The notes under the pieces are model-generated. The model was not told where the DNA came from. It searched no databases and was given only the letters and a program-made list of their open reading frames with translations. 16,187 nucleotides of DNA, from the NCBI GenBank assembly GCA_900552315.1, contig URZM01000034.1, forward strand, positions 1 to 16,187, written 5' to 3'. Below are positions 1-8,205 of the stretch, one piece after another. The stretch's first letter is position 1. The number at the start of each line of letters is the position of its first letter. Both the position numbers and the translations under genes were made by a program. This DNA is from an uncultured Bacteroidales bacterium. Lineage in GTDB: Bacteria; Bacteroidota; Bacteroidia; Bacteroidales; Muribaculaceae.

Positions 1-120
1 CGGGTTGAGCACGGCGTTCTCCCCAAACTCCTCCCCACACCTCTCCTGAAAGGCGGCGATGCGCTCCCGCTCCACCCCCTGGTCGGCCAGGATCATGCCC
101 ACATCGGCAGGGGTCAGGGT
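1..120 (-). CDS. Fragment resembling DUF4317 protein (truncated at both sides)
   Basis: Read on the minus strand from base 120 to base 1, this stretch is open for 40 codons. It gives a peptide beginning TLTPADVGMILADQGVERER and ending EEFGENAVLNP. The pattern (L-x-P-x-x-V, a small loop ending in G-V, E-R-I-x-x-F, then E-E-x-x-G-E-x-A-x-L) is what I recall from the central/C-terminal part of the DUF4317 family, a protein of unknown function found mainly in gut Firmicutes. The reading is cut by the window edge at one end. At the other it stops making sense where the oppositely oriented GH3 gene begins. The family call is from memory and rests on 40 residues; that this is minus-strand coding sequence unrelated to GH3 is more secure than the family name. 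Confidence 0.5.
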
Positions 121-1144
121 GGGGGACCTGAGCGCCACGCTTATCCACAAGACCCCGGCGCTGGCCGACCTGTTCCGCATCCCGGGCAAGAAGGTGGCGC
201 TCATGAGCGACTGGGAACGCAAGCTCCCGGCGATAATAGAGGCCGCCTCGCGGGCCGACGTCACCAACCTGAGCGGAGTCCCCTCTTGGTTCCTGATATT
301 GCTGCGCCGCATGATGAGTGAGCGCGGGGTGGAGAACCTTCACGACATCTGGCCCAACCTGGAGGTGTTCTTCCACGGGGGCATCTCCTTCAAGCCTTAC
401 AGGGCGCAGTACGAGGAGTTCACCGACCCGGCGAAGATGCACTTCCTGGAGACGTACAACGCCTCGGAGGGCTTCTTCGCCGTGCAGACCGGTTTCGGTG
501 ACCCGGCCATGCAGCTGCTGCTGGACCGTGGGGTGTACTACGAGTTCGCGCCCCTGGGGAGCGACGGCCTGTACGGCGCTCCCGTGCCGCTGGAGGAGAC
601 GGAGGCCGGACGCACCTATGCGCTGATAATCAGCGCCTGCAACGGCCTGTGGCGCTATTCGCTCGGCGACACGGTGCGCGTGGCCGAGGGGGGCGCGGGA
701 CGTGTCACCATAGCCGGGCGCACCAAGAGCTTCATCAACGCCTTCGGGGAGGAACTGATGGAACATAACGCCGACGCGGCCATAGCCGAGGCGTGCGCGG
801 CCACGGGCGCCCGGGTGGCCAACTACTCCGCCGCGCCGGTGTATGCCGAAGGAGGCAGGCGGGGCCGTCACCGCTGGCTGGTGGAGTGGACCCATGCCCC
901 GGCCGACACGGAGGCTTTCGCCGACATACTGGACCGTGAGCTCCAGCGTGTGAACTCCGACTATCAGGCAAAACGCTCGGGCAACATCTTCCTGGACCGT
1001 CTGGAGCTGCTCACGGCCCCCGCAGGGCTGTTCGACCGCTGGCTCGCGGCCCACGGCACCGGCAAGCTGGGGGGGCAGCGCAAGGTGCCTCGCCTCTCGC
1101 CCACGCCTGCCCTGATGGACTCGCTGCTGGCCCTGATGAGATAG
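119..1144 (+). CDS. GH3-family adenylating enzyme, N-terminally truncated
   Basis: About 341 residues of a GH3 (auxin-responsive GH3-like) protein, an adenylate-forming family that in plants conjugates acyl acids to amino acids; the substrate in Bacteroidetes is unknown. Family homology starts at VGDLSA (about base 119) and continues through GKKVALM, GVPSWFLILL, PNLEVFFHGG and the nucleotide-binding TYNASEGFFAVQ (residues counted from base 59: about 130-141). It then passes the YEFAPLG segment and the LWRYSLGDTVRV motif near the adenylate site, and ends in a normal C-terminal lid domain. Bacterial members are about 500 residues, so roughly the first 150 are absent. An in-frame ATG at base 59 lies in foreign sequence and is not a believable start. 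The gene converges on the minus-strand gene that follows. Confidence 0.85.
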   Translation: MGDLSATLIHKTPALADLFRIPGKKVALMSDWERKLPAIIEAASRADVTNLSGVPSWFLILLRRMMSERGVENLHDIWPNLEVFFHGGISFKPYRAQYEEFTDPAKMHFLETYNASEGFFAVQTGFGDPAMQLLLDRGVYYEFAPLGSDGLYGAPVPLEETEAGRTYALIISACNGLWRYSLGDTVRVAEGGAGRVTIAGRTKSFINAFGEELMEHNADAAIAEACAATGARVANYSAAPVYAEGGRRGRHRWLVEWTHAPADTEAFADILDRELQRVNSDYQAKRSGNIFLDRLELLTAPAGLFDRWLAAHGTGKLGGQRKVPRLSPTPALMDSLLALMR

Positions 1145-1145
1145 A

Positions 1146-1180
1146 CGAAGGCCGCTGCCTGAGGTAGGAAGCGGCCTTCG
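1146..1180. terminator. Hairpin terminator between convergent genes
   Basis: A perfect 11-bp inverted repeat, CGAAGGCCGCT at 1146-1156 and its complement at 1170-1180, encloses a 13-nt loop that can itself pair CCT with AGG. It begins two bases after the GH3 stop and 23 bases from the stop of the opposing gene, so it can end transcription from both sides. Neither strand has a strong T-run after the stem. Confidence 0.75.
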
Positions 1181-1202
1181 CAATGCCTTGATATATGGGT
1201 CT

Positions 1203-1940
1203 TTAGAAATTGACGGTCATCGTGAACATGTCGCCCGTGTTGTAGTTCACGGTCTCGCCCATGAGCTTGGTGTCGTTGATGAGCGCACCCTCGAAAGACT
1301 CGAAGAGGTCGCCCTGGTAGTAGGCCGAGTACTCAATCTGGTTGCCGTAGACCGTACCCTTGAACGTGAACCAGCTCTGGGGCTGGTCGCCGTATTTCTT
1401 CAGGGTGTTCTCATAGGCGTAGCGGCCGCTCACCAGGTTGTTGTCATAGTCGATGACCATCTTCATGCGTATGGGGTACTTGTCCGCCCTTCCCGAGCCT
1501 TCGAGGCGCACGATACCGCCGGGCGCGGCGGCCATGCCAGGCTCTTCCATTGCCATCTCCTCTTCAGCCATTTCGGGTATGGTGTCGCCTTCCTCGGGTA
1601 TTTCCACTATGGCGTCGGCGCTGTCGGCATTGGCGCTGTCCACGTTTGCGCTGTCAGAGTCGCTGCCGCCGTAGCCGTAGCCTCCGCTGCTCCTGTGGGC
1701 CTTGAACCAGCCGTTCTCGAAACCGAACCATACGGCGCCGCCTGCCAGGGCGAGCACCGCCACGCTTATGATGACGATCAGCAGAGCCTTGGATTTCTTC
1801 TTGGGCTTGTCCGTTCCGGAGGACCGGTTCCCTTTATCGCCGTCTGGGGAGTCCGTGTCGCGTTTGTCGGTAGGGGGGACGGACGCGTTTCCGCCGCCGG
1901 GGACGGGGTCAAGCCCCATTTTGTCAGTCTTTTCGTCCAT
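1203..1940 (-). CDS. Single-pass membrane-anchored acidic protein, unknown function
   Basis: A 245-residue protein I do not recognise. Residues 1-50 are hydrophilic, rich in G, S, P, D and K, and end in a basic KPKKKSK stop. Residues 52-72 (ALLIVIISVAVLALAGGAVW) form one transmembrane helix. A Gly/Ser/Tyr stretch, a short DSAN-type repeat (residues 95-110) and a very acidic Glu/Met segment (112-135) follow. Residues 143-245 look like a compact beta-rich domain ending in MTVNF. By the positive-inside rule the N-terminus is probably cytoplasmic and the C-terminal domain periplasmic. I chose the ATG at 1940; a TTG two codons upstream is possible. The gene is monocistronic, with its own promoter-like boxes and a terminator shared with the convergent GH3 gene. 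It could be a lipid or envelope stress protein, but nothing in the sequence shows this. Confidence 0.75.
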   Translation of the reverse strand: MDEKTDKMGLDPVPGGGNASVPPTDKRDTDSPDGDKGNRSSGTDKPKKKSKALLIVIISVAVLALAGGAVWFGFENGWFKAHRSSGGYGYGGSDSDSANVDSANADSADAIVEIPEEGDTIPEMAEEEMAMEEPGMAAAPGGIVRLEGSGRADKYPIRMKMVIDYDNNLVSGRYAYENTLKKYGDQPQSWFTFKGTVYGNQIEYSAYYQGDLFESFEGALINDTKLMGETVNYNTGDMFTMTVNF

Positions 1941-1968
1941 AGTCAAAATCGGTTAATTGGTTATATGT

Positions 1969-2000
1969 GCAAAAGTAGCGAATAATGACGAACCGCCCAA
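1969..2000 (-). promoter_or_regulatory. Bacteroidetes-type promoter for the 245-aa membrane protein
   Basis: On the minus strand, TACTTTTGC (1969-1977) fits the Bacteroidetes -7 box TAnnTTTG exactly. A TTGG lies 19 nt upstream of it (1997-2000), close to the expected -33 TTTG position. The box lies about 29 bp before the ATG at 1940. Confidence 0.6.
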
Positions 2001-2055
2001 GCCAGGTCTCCCCCCTCCTTCGATTTGAACAGAAATGAACAAAGCCCCGGTAGTT

Positions 2056-2913
2056 TCAGACGGCCAAGTCCAGCGGGAGGTCGCTTATGTCTTTGAGCCT
2101 TTTCCCTTCTATGAGTATGTCGAGCATTTCCATGGCGTCTTCCGCTTGAACGAATTTAACGGCTTCAAGCAGTTCGTAAAGCGCGAAATGGTACAGACAA
2201 TCGATATCTCCTGTGCCGAGAGCCAAAGACGCCAGACGTGAGGGGAGTGGCTCTGCCGTGACTACCGCAATGTGCGGGAGGTGCCCTTTTCTATTCCTGA
2301 TCAGGCCAAGCGCCTCGGTACGGCTGTTTTGGGCTCTGTCGCTGCGCATGGTCCACTTTGCAGAAATTGAAGCATGCAGTATAGGCAGTTCATTGTCTTT
2401 GAGCCGTAAGGAGGAATTGAGGCAGACGGAATCGTCAACAACCCTGAACTCACTGTTTATGAACTCATCTGGCTCAGGGTCACGATACACCACGATGTCG
2501 GGAGCAATCATATAATCGTTGCCGAGAGTGGAGGCGAGCCGTGTGTCATGGCGTGTGATGTCCCTAAGATAGTCAAGATGCTCGTACTGAACAAATGAGG
2601 ATGTGGTGACGGCATTGCGATTGCCCAGCCTGCTCACATGAAATTTGCCTGGCCTAAGGTTGTCAAGTTTAAGGAAAGTGTTGGCGATGAATAGCTTTGT
2701 CTCGTTCTCGAAATGGCCTCCAAGGGTCTGCCCCTCTATTTTGTCGTGTGTCTCTACGCAGAGTGTCTGTGCCATGCGGGAGGCTATCATTTTCGAGAGC
2801 CGGGAACTTTTGTCCGCGTTGCTCGGAATGCCATGCCTGTCAATGCTCAGCACCCCTTGGGAGATGAGGCGTTTATGAAATTCTTTGCGGTATTCAGCTA
2901 TTAAGGGAAGCAT
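2056..2913 (-). CDS. ngoMIVR: Type II restriction endonuclease, NgoMIV family (predicted GCCGGC)
   Basis: A 285-residue protein that aligns along its whole length with NgoMIV (286 residues), a tetrameric endonuclease cutting G^CCGGC. The match is strongest in the C-terminal half: LHASIS-K-WT-RSDRAQN, NRKGHLPHI, VVTAEPLPSR, ALGTGDIDC, YHFALYEL and the terminal KRLKDISDLPLDLAV. Catalytic residues fall in register one position earlier than I recall for NgoMIV: E69, D139 (in PDI), K186 and E200. The RSDR at 190-193 is the R-(D/E)-R element that reads CCGG in NgoMIV and relatives. One change from memory of NgoMIV is Ala185 where the metal-site Cys186 sits; that residue binds through its backbone, so activity is not excluded. 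The start ATG lies inside the end of the methyltransferase gene (20-nt overlap), so translation is probably coupled. No inactivating lesion is visible. Confidence 0.92.
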   Translation of the reverse strand: MLPLIAEYRKEFHKRLISQGVLSIDRHGIPSNADKSSRLSKMIASRMAQTLCVETHDKIEGQTLGGHFENETKLFIANTFLKLDNLRPGKFHVSRLGNRNAVTTSSFVQYEHLDYLRDITRHDTRLASTLGNDYMIAPDIVVYRDPEPDEFINSEFRVVDDSVCLNSSLRLKDNELPILHASISAKWTMRSDRAQNSRTEALGLIRNRKGHLPHIAVVTAEPLPSRLASLALGTGDIDCLYHFALYELLEAVKFVQAEDAMEMLDILIEGKRLKDISDLPLDLAV

Positions 2914-3904
2914 TGTAGTCCAGTAATTGTTTGATTTTAAGTCCTATTTCCTTGGCTACCGGTGGAGGGAACGCGTTTCCTATCATGCGGCACGCTTTAG
3001 TTTTCTTGTCACCGAAAGACCAAGAGTCGGGGAAGCCCTGAATCCTGGCCAACATTCGCACGGTGAGACGGGGCATCCCGATGAAATCTTTTGCGGGGGG
3101 GAGGTCGGCCACTCCCTTGCCGTCAATGTTCATAGCGGCCCATTCACGTTTCGCTCGCGTGGGCCCAAGGTCAGGCCCTCCGTGTTTCTTGCTCCCTCCG
3201 ACCAGAGTGGGTGCTATCTTCGAGGCTTCCTCGCTCCAGCGTTCAGCCAGCGCCCAGCCGTTCTCTTTCATAAGGTCATAAAGCAGTTCACCTACCGTAG
3301 GGGGAGGGCATGGATGTTTCTCAGGAAAAGTGAAGGAGTCATTCAGGTCTGTCCGTACGCCTATGATGATGACCCTTGGCCTTAATTGGGACACTCCGAA
3401 GTCGCAGGCGTTTATCAGTTTTATGTGAGTGTTGTAACCCAGTGAGTTGAGGTTGCGCAGGATTGACTCCCTGTATGCCATGAATTTCTGGTCGAGCAAT
3501 CCTCTGACATTTTCAATCATGACAACCTTCGGCGCGATTTCCTCGGCAAGCCGGAGCATTTCCGGGAACAGGTCTCTCTCGTCTTCATGGCCGAGCTGTT
3601 TGCCCGCCACGCTGAAGGGGGGGCATGGCACACCCCCCGACAGCAAGTCTATCTGGCCTCTGTATGGCTTCCCGGAAAAGCTCCTTACATCTGCGCAGAG
3701 AACGTCCCATGACGGACGGTTCGCGCGAATGCACTCGCAGTACTCCTTCTCGTATTCAACGAGCAATGTATGCCTGAACCCTGCCATTTCAAGTCCGAGG
3801 GCTTGGCCGCCGGTTCCGGCGCAAATCTCCAAAGAACGATATGTCTGCCGGGCATACGCATCGTAGGACATACCGTTCTTCGTCATTTCAGGTGAAGGAT
3901 TCAT
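2894..3904 (-). CDS. C5-cytosine DNA methyltransferase of the NgoMIV-like R-M system
   Basis: A 336-residue DNA (cytosine-5) methyltransferase with all the signature motifs in order. Motif I is LEICAGTGGQALGLE (25-39, AdoMet binding). Motif IV is GGVPCPPFS, with the catalytic Cys94. Motif VI is ENV (131-133), motif VIII is QLRPR (173-177) and motif X is GNAFPPPVA (309-317). The region between motif VIII and LTVRMLARIQGFPD (280-293) should hold the target recognition domain. Pairing with an NgoMIV-like nuclease predicts methylation within GCCGGC. The start at 3904 has a GGAGA about 7 nt upstream and lies 19 nt after the recA stop; ATGs at codons 7 and 12 are alternatives. Codon and base use looks less GC-rich than recA, which suggests horizontal acquisition. 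I did not see a separate promoter, so expression probably comes by readthrough from recA. Confidence 0.93.
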   Translation of the reverse strand: MNPSPEMTKNGMSYDAYARQTYRSLEICAGTGGQALGLEMAGFRHTLLVEYEKEYCECIRANRPSWDVLCADVRSFSGKPYRGQIDLLSGGVPCPPFSVAGKQLGHEDERDLFPEMLRLAEEIAPKVVMIENVRGLLDQKFMAYRESILRNLNSLGYNTHIKLINACDFGVSQLRPRVIIIGVRTDLNDSFTFPEKHPCPPPTVGELLYDLMKENGWALAERWSEEASKIAPTLVGGSKKHGGPDLGPTRAKREWAAMNIDGKGVADLPPAKDFIGMPRLTVRMLARIQGFPDSWSFGDKKTKACRMIGNAFPPPVAKEIGLKIKQLLDYNASLNS

Positions 3905-3923
3905 TCTTGTCTCCAGGGGTGGG

Positions 3924-5096
3924 TCAGTCGAGGTCTATGTCTATGTCGTCGGCGTCGAAATCGTCCACCTCTTCGTCGCCTTCTGGGGCGTCGGGCATGT
4001 CTATGGCTTCGGACGTCACCTCGCCGGGGGCTGACTTGCGGGGTTTGGCGGGAGCGGGCACGGGCGCGTTGGCCATGGCCTCCACCACCTTTGCCTTAAG
4101 CTCGGCTGCGAGTTCGGGGTTCTCGGCGAGTATCTCCTTTGCCGAGTCGCGTCCCTGGCCTATCTTGCGTCCGTCGTAGCTGAACCACGAGCCGCTCTTC
4201 TTGACGATGCCCAGGTCCACGCCGAGATCGAGAATCTCGCCCTCCTTGGATATGCCTTCGCCGAACATGATGTCGAAGGCCGCGCGGCGGAACGGGGGCG
4301 CCACCTTGTTCTTGACCACCTTCACCTTCACGGTGCGCCCTATCACCTCGTCGTTCTTCTTGAGGGCGGCCGAGGGGCGTATGTCCAGGCGTATGGAGGC
4401 GTAGAACTTGAGGGCGTTGCCGCCGGTGGTGGTCTCCGGGTTGCCGAACACCACGCCTATCTTGTCGCGCAGCTGGTTTATGAATATGCAGGTGGTGCGT
4501 GTACGGGATATGGCTCCCGTGAGCTTGCGCATGGCCTGGCTCATGAGGCGCGCGTGCAGGCCCATGTTCTTCTCGCCCATCTCGCCCTCGATTTCGGCCT
4601 TGGGGGTGAGCGCGGCCACTGAGTCTATGACCAGGATGTCCACCGCCCCGGAGTTTATGAGCTGCTCGGCTATGTCCAGGGCCTGCTCGCCGTTGTCGGG
4701 CTGGGAGATCCAGAGGTTGTTGGTGTCCACTCCGAGCGCCTCGGCGTAGAATCGGTCGAAGGCATGCTCTGCGTCGATTATGGCGGCGATGCCTCCCTGC
4801 TTCTGGGCCTCGGCTATGGCGTGTATGGCCAGGGTGGTCTTTCCGGAGGACTCCGGACCGTAGATCTCGATGATGCGTCCGCGAGGGAAGCCTCCCACTC
4901 CGAGTGCGGCGTCCAGGCCGATGGACCCGGAGGAGATGACCTCCACGTCCTCCACCGCGTCATCGCCCAGGCGCATGATGGCTCCTGTGCCGAAATCCTT
5001 GTGGATATGCTCCATGGTTATGTTGAGCGCCTTCATCTTCTCTGAGGCGTCGCTGATGCGCGTTGTGGTCGTGGTTGCAGATTTTTTCTTTGCCAT
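3924..5096 (-). CDS. recA: Recombinase RecA
   Basis: RecA forms ATP-dependent filaments on single-stranded DNA, drives strand exchange in homologous recombination, and acts as co-protease in SOS systems. It shows Walker A GPESSGKTT (80-88), the catalytic Glu in DAEHA (E110), Walker B DILVID (153-158), the Q-containing FINQLR (205-210) and the L2-loop FGNPETTTGGNALKFYAS (217-234). The core ends near residue 343. A further ~47 residues form a Pro/Ala/Lys linker and a strongly acidic tail ending DADDIDIDLD, making 390 residues rather than the usual ~350. The ATG at 5096 gives the expected basic N-terminus (MAKKKSA). A -7-like box lies about 70 bp upstream, and the R-M genes follow closely. Confidence 0.98.
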   Translation of the reverse strand: MAKKKSATTTTTRISDASEKMKALNITMEHIHKDFGTGAIMRLGDDAVEDVEVISSGSIGLDAALGVGGFPRGRIIEIYGPESSGKTTLAIHAIAEAQKQGGIAAIIDAEHAFDRFYAEALGVDTNNLWISQPDNGEQALDIAEQLINSGAVDILVIDSVAALTPKAEIEGEMGEKNMGLHARLMSQAMRKLTGAISRTRTTCIFINQLRDKIGVVFGNPETTTGGNALKFYASIRLDIRPSAALKKNDEVIGRTVKVKVVKNKVAPPFRRAAFDIMFGEGISKEGEILDLGVDLGIVKKSGSWFSYDGRKIGQGRDSAKEILAENPELAAELKAKVVEAMANAPVPAPAKPRKSAPGEVTSEAIDMPDAPEGDEEVDDFDADDIDIDLD

Positions 5097-5163
5097 TATA
5101 TAAGTTGTTATTGTTTTCAGGTCTGTGTGGGGGCGGTGGCCGCTGTGGGTTCCGTCCTGTGTC

Positions 5164-5172
5164 GCAAAGTTA
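5164..5172 (-). promoter_or_regulatory. Promoter -7 box for recA
   Basis: TAACTTTGC on the minus strand matches the Bacteroidetes -7 box TAnnTTTG. The predicted leader to the recA ATG at 5096 is about 60 nt. I see no clear -33 TTTG at 19-21 nt upstream; that position is occupied by an inverted repeat. Confidence 0.5.
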
Positions 5173-5182
5173 GCGCCTCGCC

Positions 5183-5201
5183 TGTGCCGATGTCGGGCAC
5201 A
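5183..5201. terminator. Inverted repeat after mgtE, upstream of the recA promoter box
   Basis: TGTGCCGA (5183-5190) pairs with TCGGGCACA (5193-5201) with one bulged base, leaving a 2-nt loop that would open to a larger one. It lies 17 nt after the mgtE stop and just upstream of the recA -7 box. It could be the mgtE terminator or an operator for recA. There is no T-run. Confidence 0.3.
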
Positions 5202-5217
5202 GCGGTGTTAACGAGCC

Positions 5218-6594
5218 TTAAATTGCCGCGCCGCTGCCGAGCAGGGTCAGACACAGCTTGGAGACGTAGACGTATATTACGAGGCCCACGATGTCGTTGG
5301 AGATCTGTATGAACGGGCCTGTGGCGAGCGCGGGGTTTATGTGGAGCCTCTCCAGGGTGAGAGGCACGAGGGTGCCGAGCAGGGTGGCGAACATGACGAC
5401 CACGAACAGGCTTATGGCCACGGAGAGGGTGACGGCGAAGTCGTGTGGCAGCATTATAAGGTTGTAGACGAAAATGACTGTGGCAATTATGACGGCGTTT
5501 GTAAGGCCGATGAGCACCTCCTTGCCAATCTGCTTGCCGAACTCCTTGATTTCGAGCGTTCCGTTAGCCAGGCCCTGGACCACTATGGCGCTGGCCTGAA
5601 CGCCTACGTTGCCGCCGGTGCCGCCTATTATGGGTATGAACAGGGCCAGGGCGGTGACGGCGGCTATCTGGTCCTGGAAGCCTGCCAGGATCATCGAGGC
5701 GACTATGCCGGAGGCGATGCCTATCAGGAGCCAGGGTATGCGCGCCTTGGTCTGCGAGAGGACGGAGTCGTCCGCGTCCACGTCGCTCGAGAGGCCGGAG
5801 GCCAGCTGGTAGTCGCGCTCGCTCTGCTCGCGCACCTCGTCCATGACGTCGTCCACGGTGATCTGCCCCACGAGCCTCCCTATGGTGTCCACCACGGGGA
5901 CCGCCACGAGGTCATATTTCTCGAAGTCGAGGGCCACCTCGTCTATGGGTGTGTCGGTGGTGACGCTCTTGGGGTCGCTCTCCATGACGCGCTTTATCTT
6001 GGAGACGGAGGGGTCGGTGATCATGCGCTTGAGGGGGAGGATGCCTGTGAGGCGCTCGTCATCGTCCACCACGTATATGTTGTACACGTCGTCCAGCTCC
6101 TCGGCCTGGGAACGCATCTCCTTGATGCACTCGGGCATGGAGAGGTTCTCGTTCACCACGATCATCTCGGTGCCCATGAGGCCGCCGGCGGTGTCCTCGT
6201 CATACTGGAGGAGGTCCACGATGTTTCCGGCCTGCTCCATGTCGTCGATATGGGCTATCACCTCGTCGCGCTCCTCCTTGTCCAGCTCCTGGATGAGGTC
6301 CACGGCGTCGTCGGTGTCGAGCAGGTCTATGTAGTGTCCTATCTCCTCGGGGTCCATCCCCTCGAGGATCTTCTTGCGTTCCTCCTCGTCCAGCTCCATG
6401 AGGACGTCGGCCTTGGTCTCGGTGCCCTCTATGAGGTTGAAGAGCCATTCGGACTGGCGCAGGTTGAGCTCGCCGAACAGTTCGGCGATGTCGGCCGGGT
6501 GCAGCTCGCGTATCTCGCGGCTCGCGGCCTCCTGGTCGCGTGCCTCGATGGCCTGCTCTATGCGCTGTATGTCCTGGTCGGTGAAATCCTTCAT
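5218..6594 (-). CDS. mgtE: Magnesium transporter MgtE
   Basis: A 458-residue inner-membrane Mg2+ channel/transporter of normal family length. Residues 1-135 form the acidic helical N-domain (LHPADIAELFGEL, MDPEEIGHYIDLL). About 138-255 are the paired CBS domains that sense cytosolic Mg2+ (TAGGLMGTEMI, LTGILPL, LVGQITVDDV). A connecting helix leads to five predicted membrane segments at roughly 286-304, 312-330, 360-381, 388-411 and 432-453. The family signature PIIGGTGGNVGVQASAIVVQ (321-340) is intact. D434 in ISNDIVG is the likely pore Asp. The start at 6594 gives the expected N-terminus and is preceded by AAGGGGG almost touching the ATG. The gene has its own -7-like box and is followed by recA after about 120 bp. 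Confidence 0.96.
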   Translation of the reverse strand: MKDFTDQDIQRIEQAIEARDQEAASREIRELHPADIAELFGELNLRQSEWLFNLIEGTETKADVLMELDEEERKKILEGMDPEEIGHYIDLLDTDDAVDLIQELDKEERDEVIAHIDDMEQAGNIVDLLQYDEDTAGGLMGTEMIVVNENLSMPECIKEMRSQAEELDDVYNIYVVDDDERLTGILPLKRMITDPSVSKIKRVMESDPKSVTTDTPIDEVALDFEKYDLVAVPVVDTIGRLVGQITVDDVMDEVREQSERDYQLASGLSSDVDADDSVLSQTKARIPWLLIGIASGIVASMILAGFQDQIAAVTALALFIPIIGGTGGNVGVQASAIVVQGLANGTLEIKEFGKQIGKEVLIGLTNAVIIATVIFVYNLIMLPHDFAVTLSVAISLFVVVMFATLLGTLVPLTLERLHINPALATGPFIQISNDIVGLVIYVYVSKLCLTLLGSGAAI

Positions 6595-6618
6595 GCCCCC
6601 TTCAGTCTAAAGCTGACT

Positions 6619-6627
6619 ACAAATTTA
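6619..6627 (-). promoter_or_regulatory. Promoter -7 box for mgtE
   Basis: TAAATTTGT on the minus strand fits TAnnTTTG, about 25 bp before the mgtE ATG, so the leader would be short. No convincing -33 element is seen. Confidence 0.45.
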
Positions 6628-6724
6628 GCGAAAAATCGCGATTATCCCGCACCCCGTGCCCTCAAAAATAGCAATGAGGTTGTATGTATTTGATTGTCAG
6701 GATTTAATAAAGACTTAAAGAAAT

Positions 6725-6764
6725 AGCCCCGCGAGGCATGTCCGTGAAGAATCCTCGTGGGGCT
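6725..6764 (-). terminator. Rho-independent-type terminator of the lysS-gpsA-pgi cluster
   Basis: A 12-bp stem with one G-U pair joins AGCCCCGCGAGG (6725-6736) and CCTCGTGGGGCT (6753-6764) around a 16-nt loop. It starts 24 nt after the pgi stop. On the minus strand the stem is followed by a T-rich stretch (ATTTCTTTAAGTCTTTATT), as expected for termination of leftward transcription. Confidence 0.8.
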
Positions 6765-6788
6765 TGGGGTGTATGTGTGGGTGGGGGG

Positions 6789-8129
<1,341 letters not shown>

Positions 8130-8205
8130 AATCTCTATCTTTGTCTTTATATTTGCGTTTCGGGTTGTTGTCCCGTAGATATATCGTTCCTGCGGGGCGG
8201 AATGT

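Noticed and set aside
59..118. ATG at base 59 as the start of the GH3 gene
   Set aside because: The 20 codons before VGDLSA have no GH3 similarity, and the same bases read better as another protein on the opposite strand.
5100..5217. LexA/SOS box upstream of recA
   Set aside because: The inverted repeat at 5183-5201 does not resemble a known LexA box, and SOS control of recA is not established for this group.
5341..6693. Long plus-strand open frame (450 codons) opposite mgtE
   Set aside because: It is a shadow of mgtE produced by GC-rich codon bias. The peptide is dominated by H, V, G, L and Y with no recognisable domain, and mgtE on the other strand is unmistakable.
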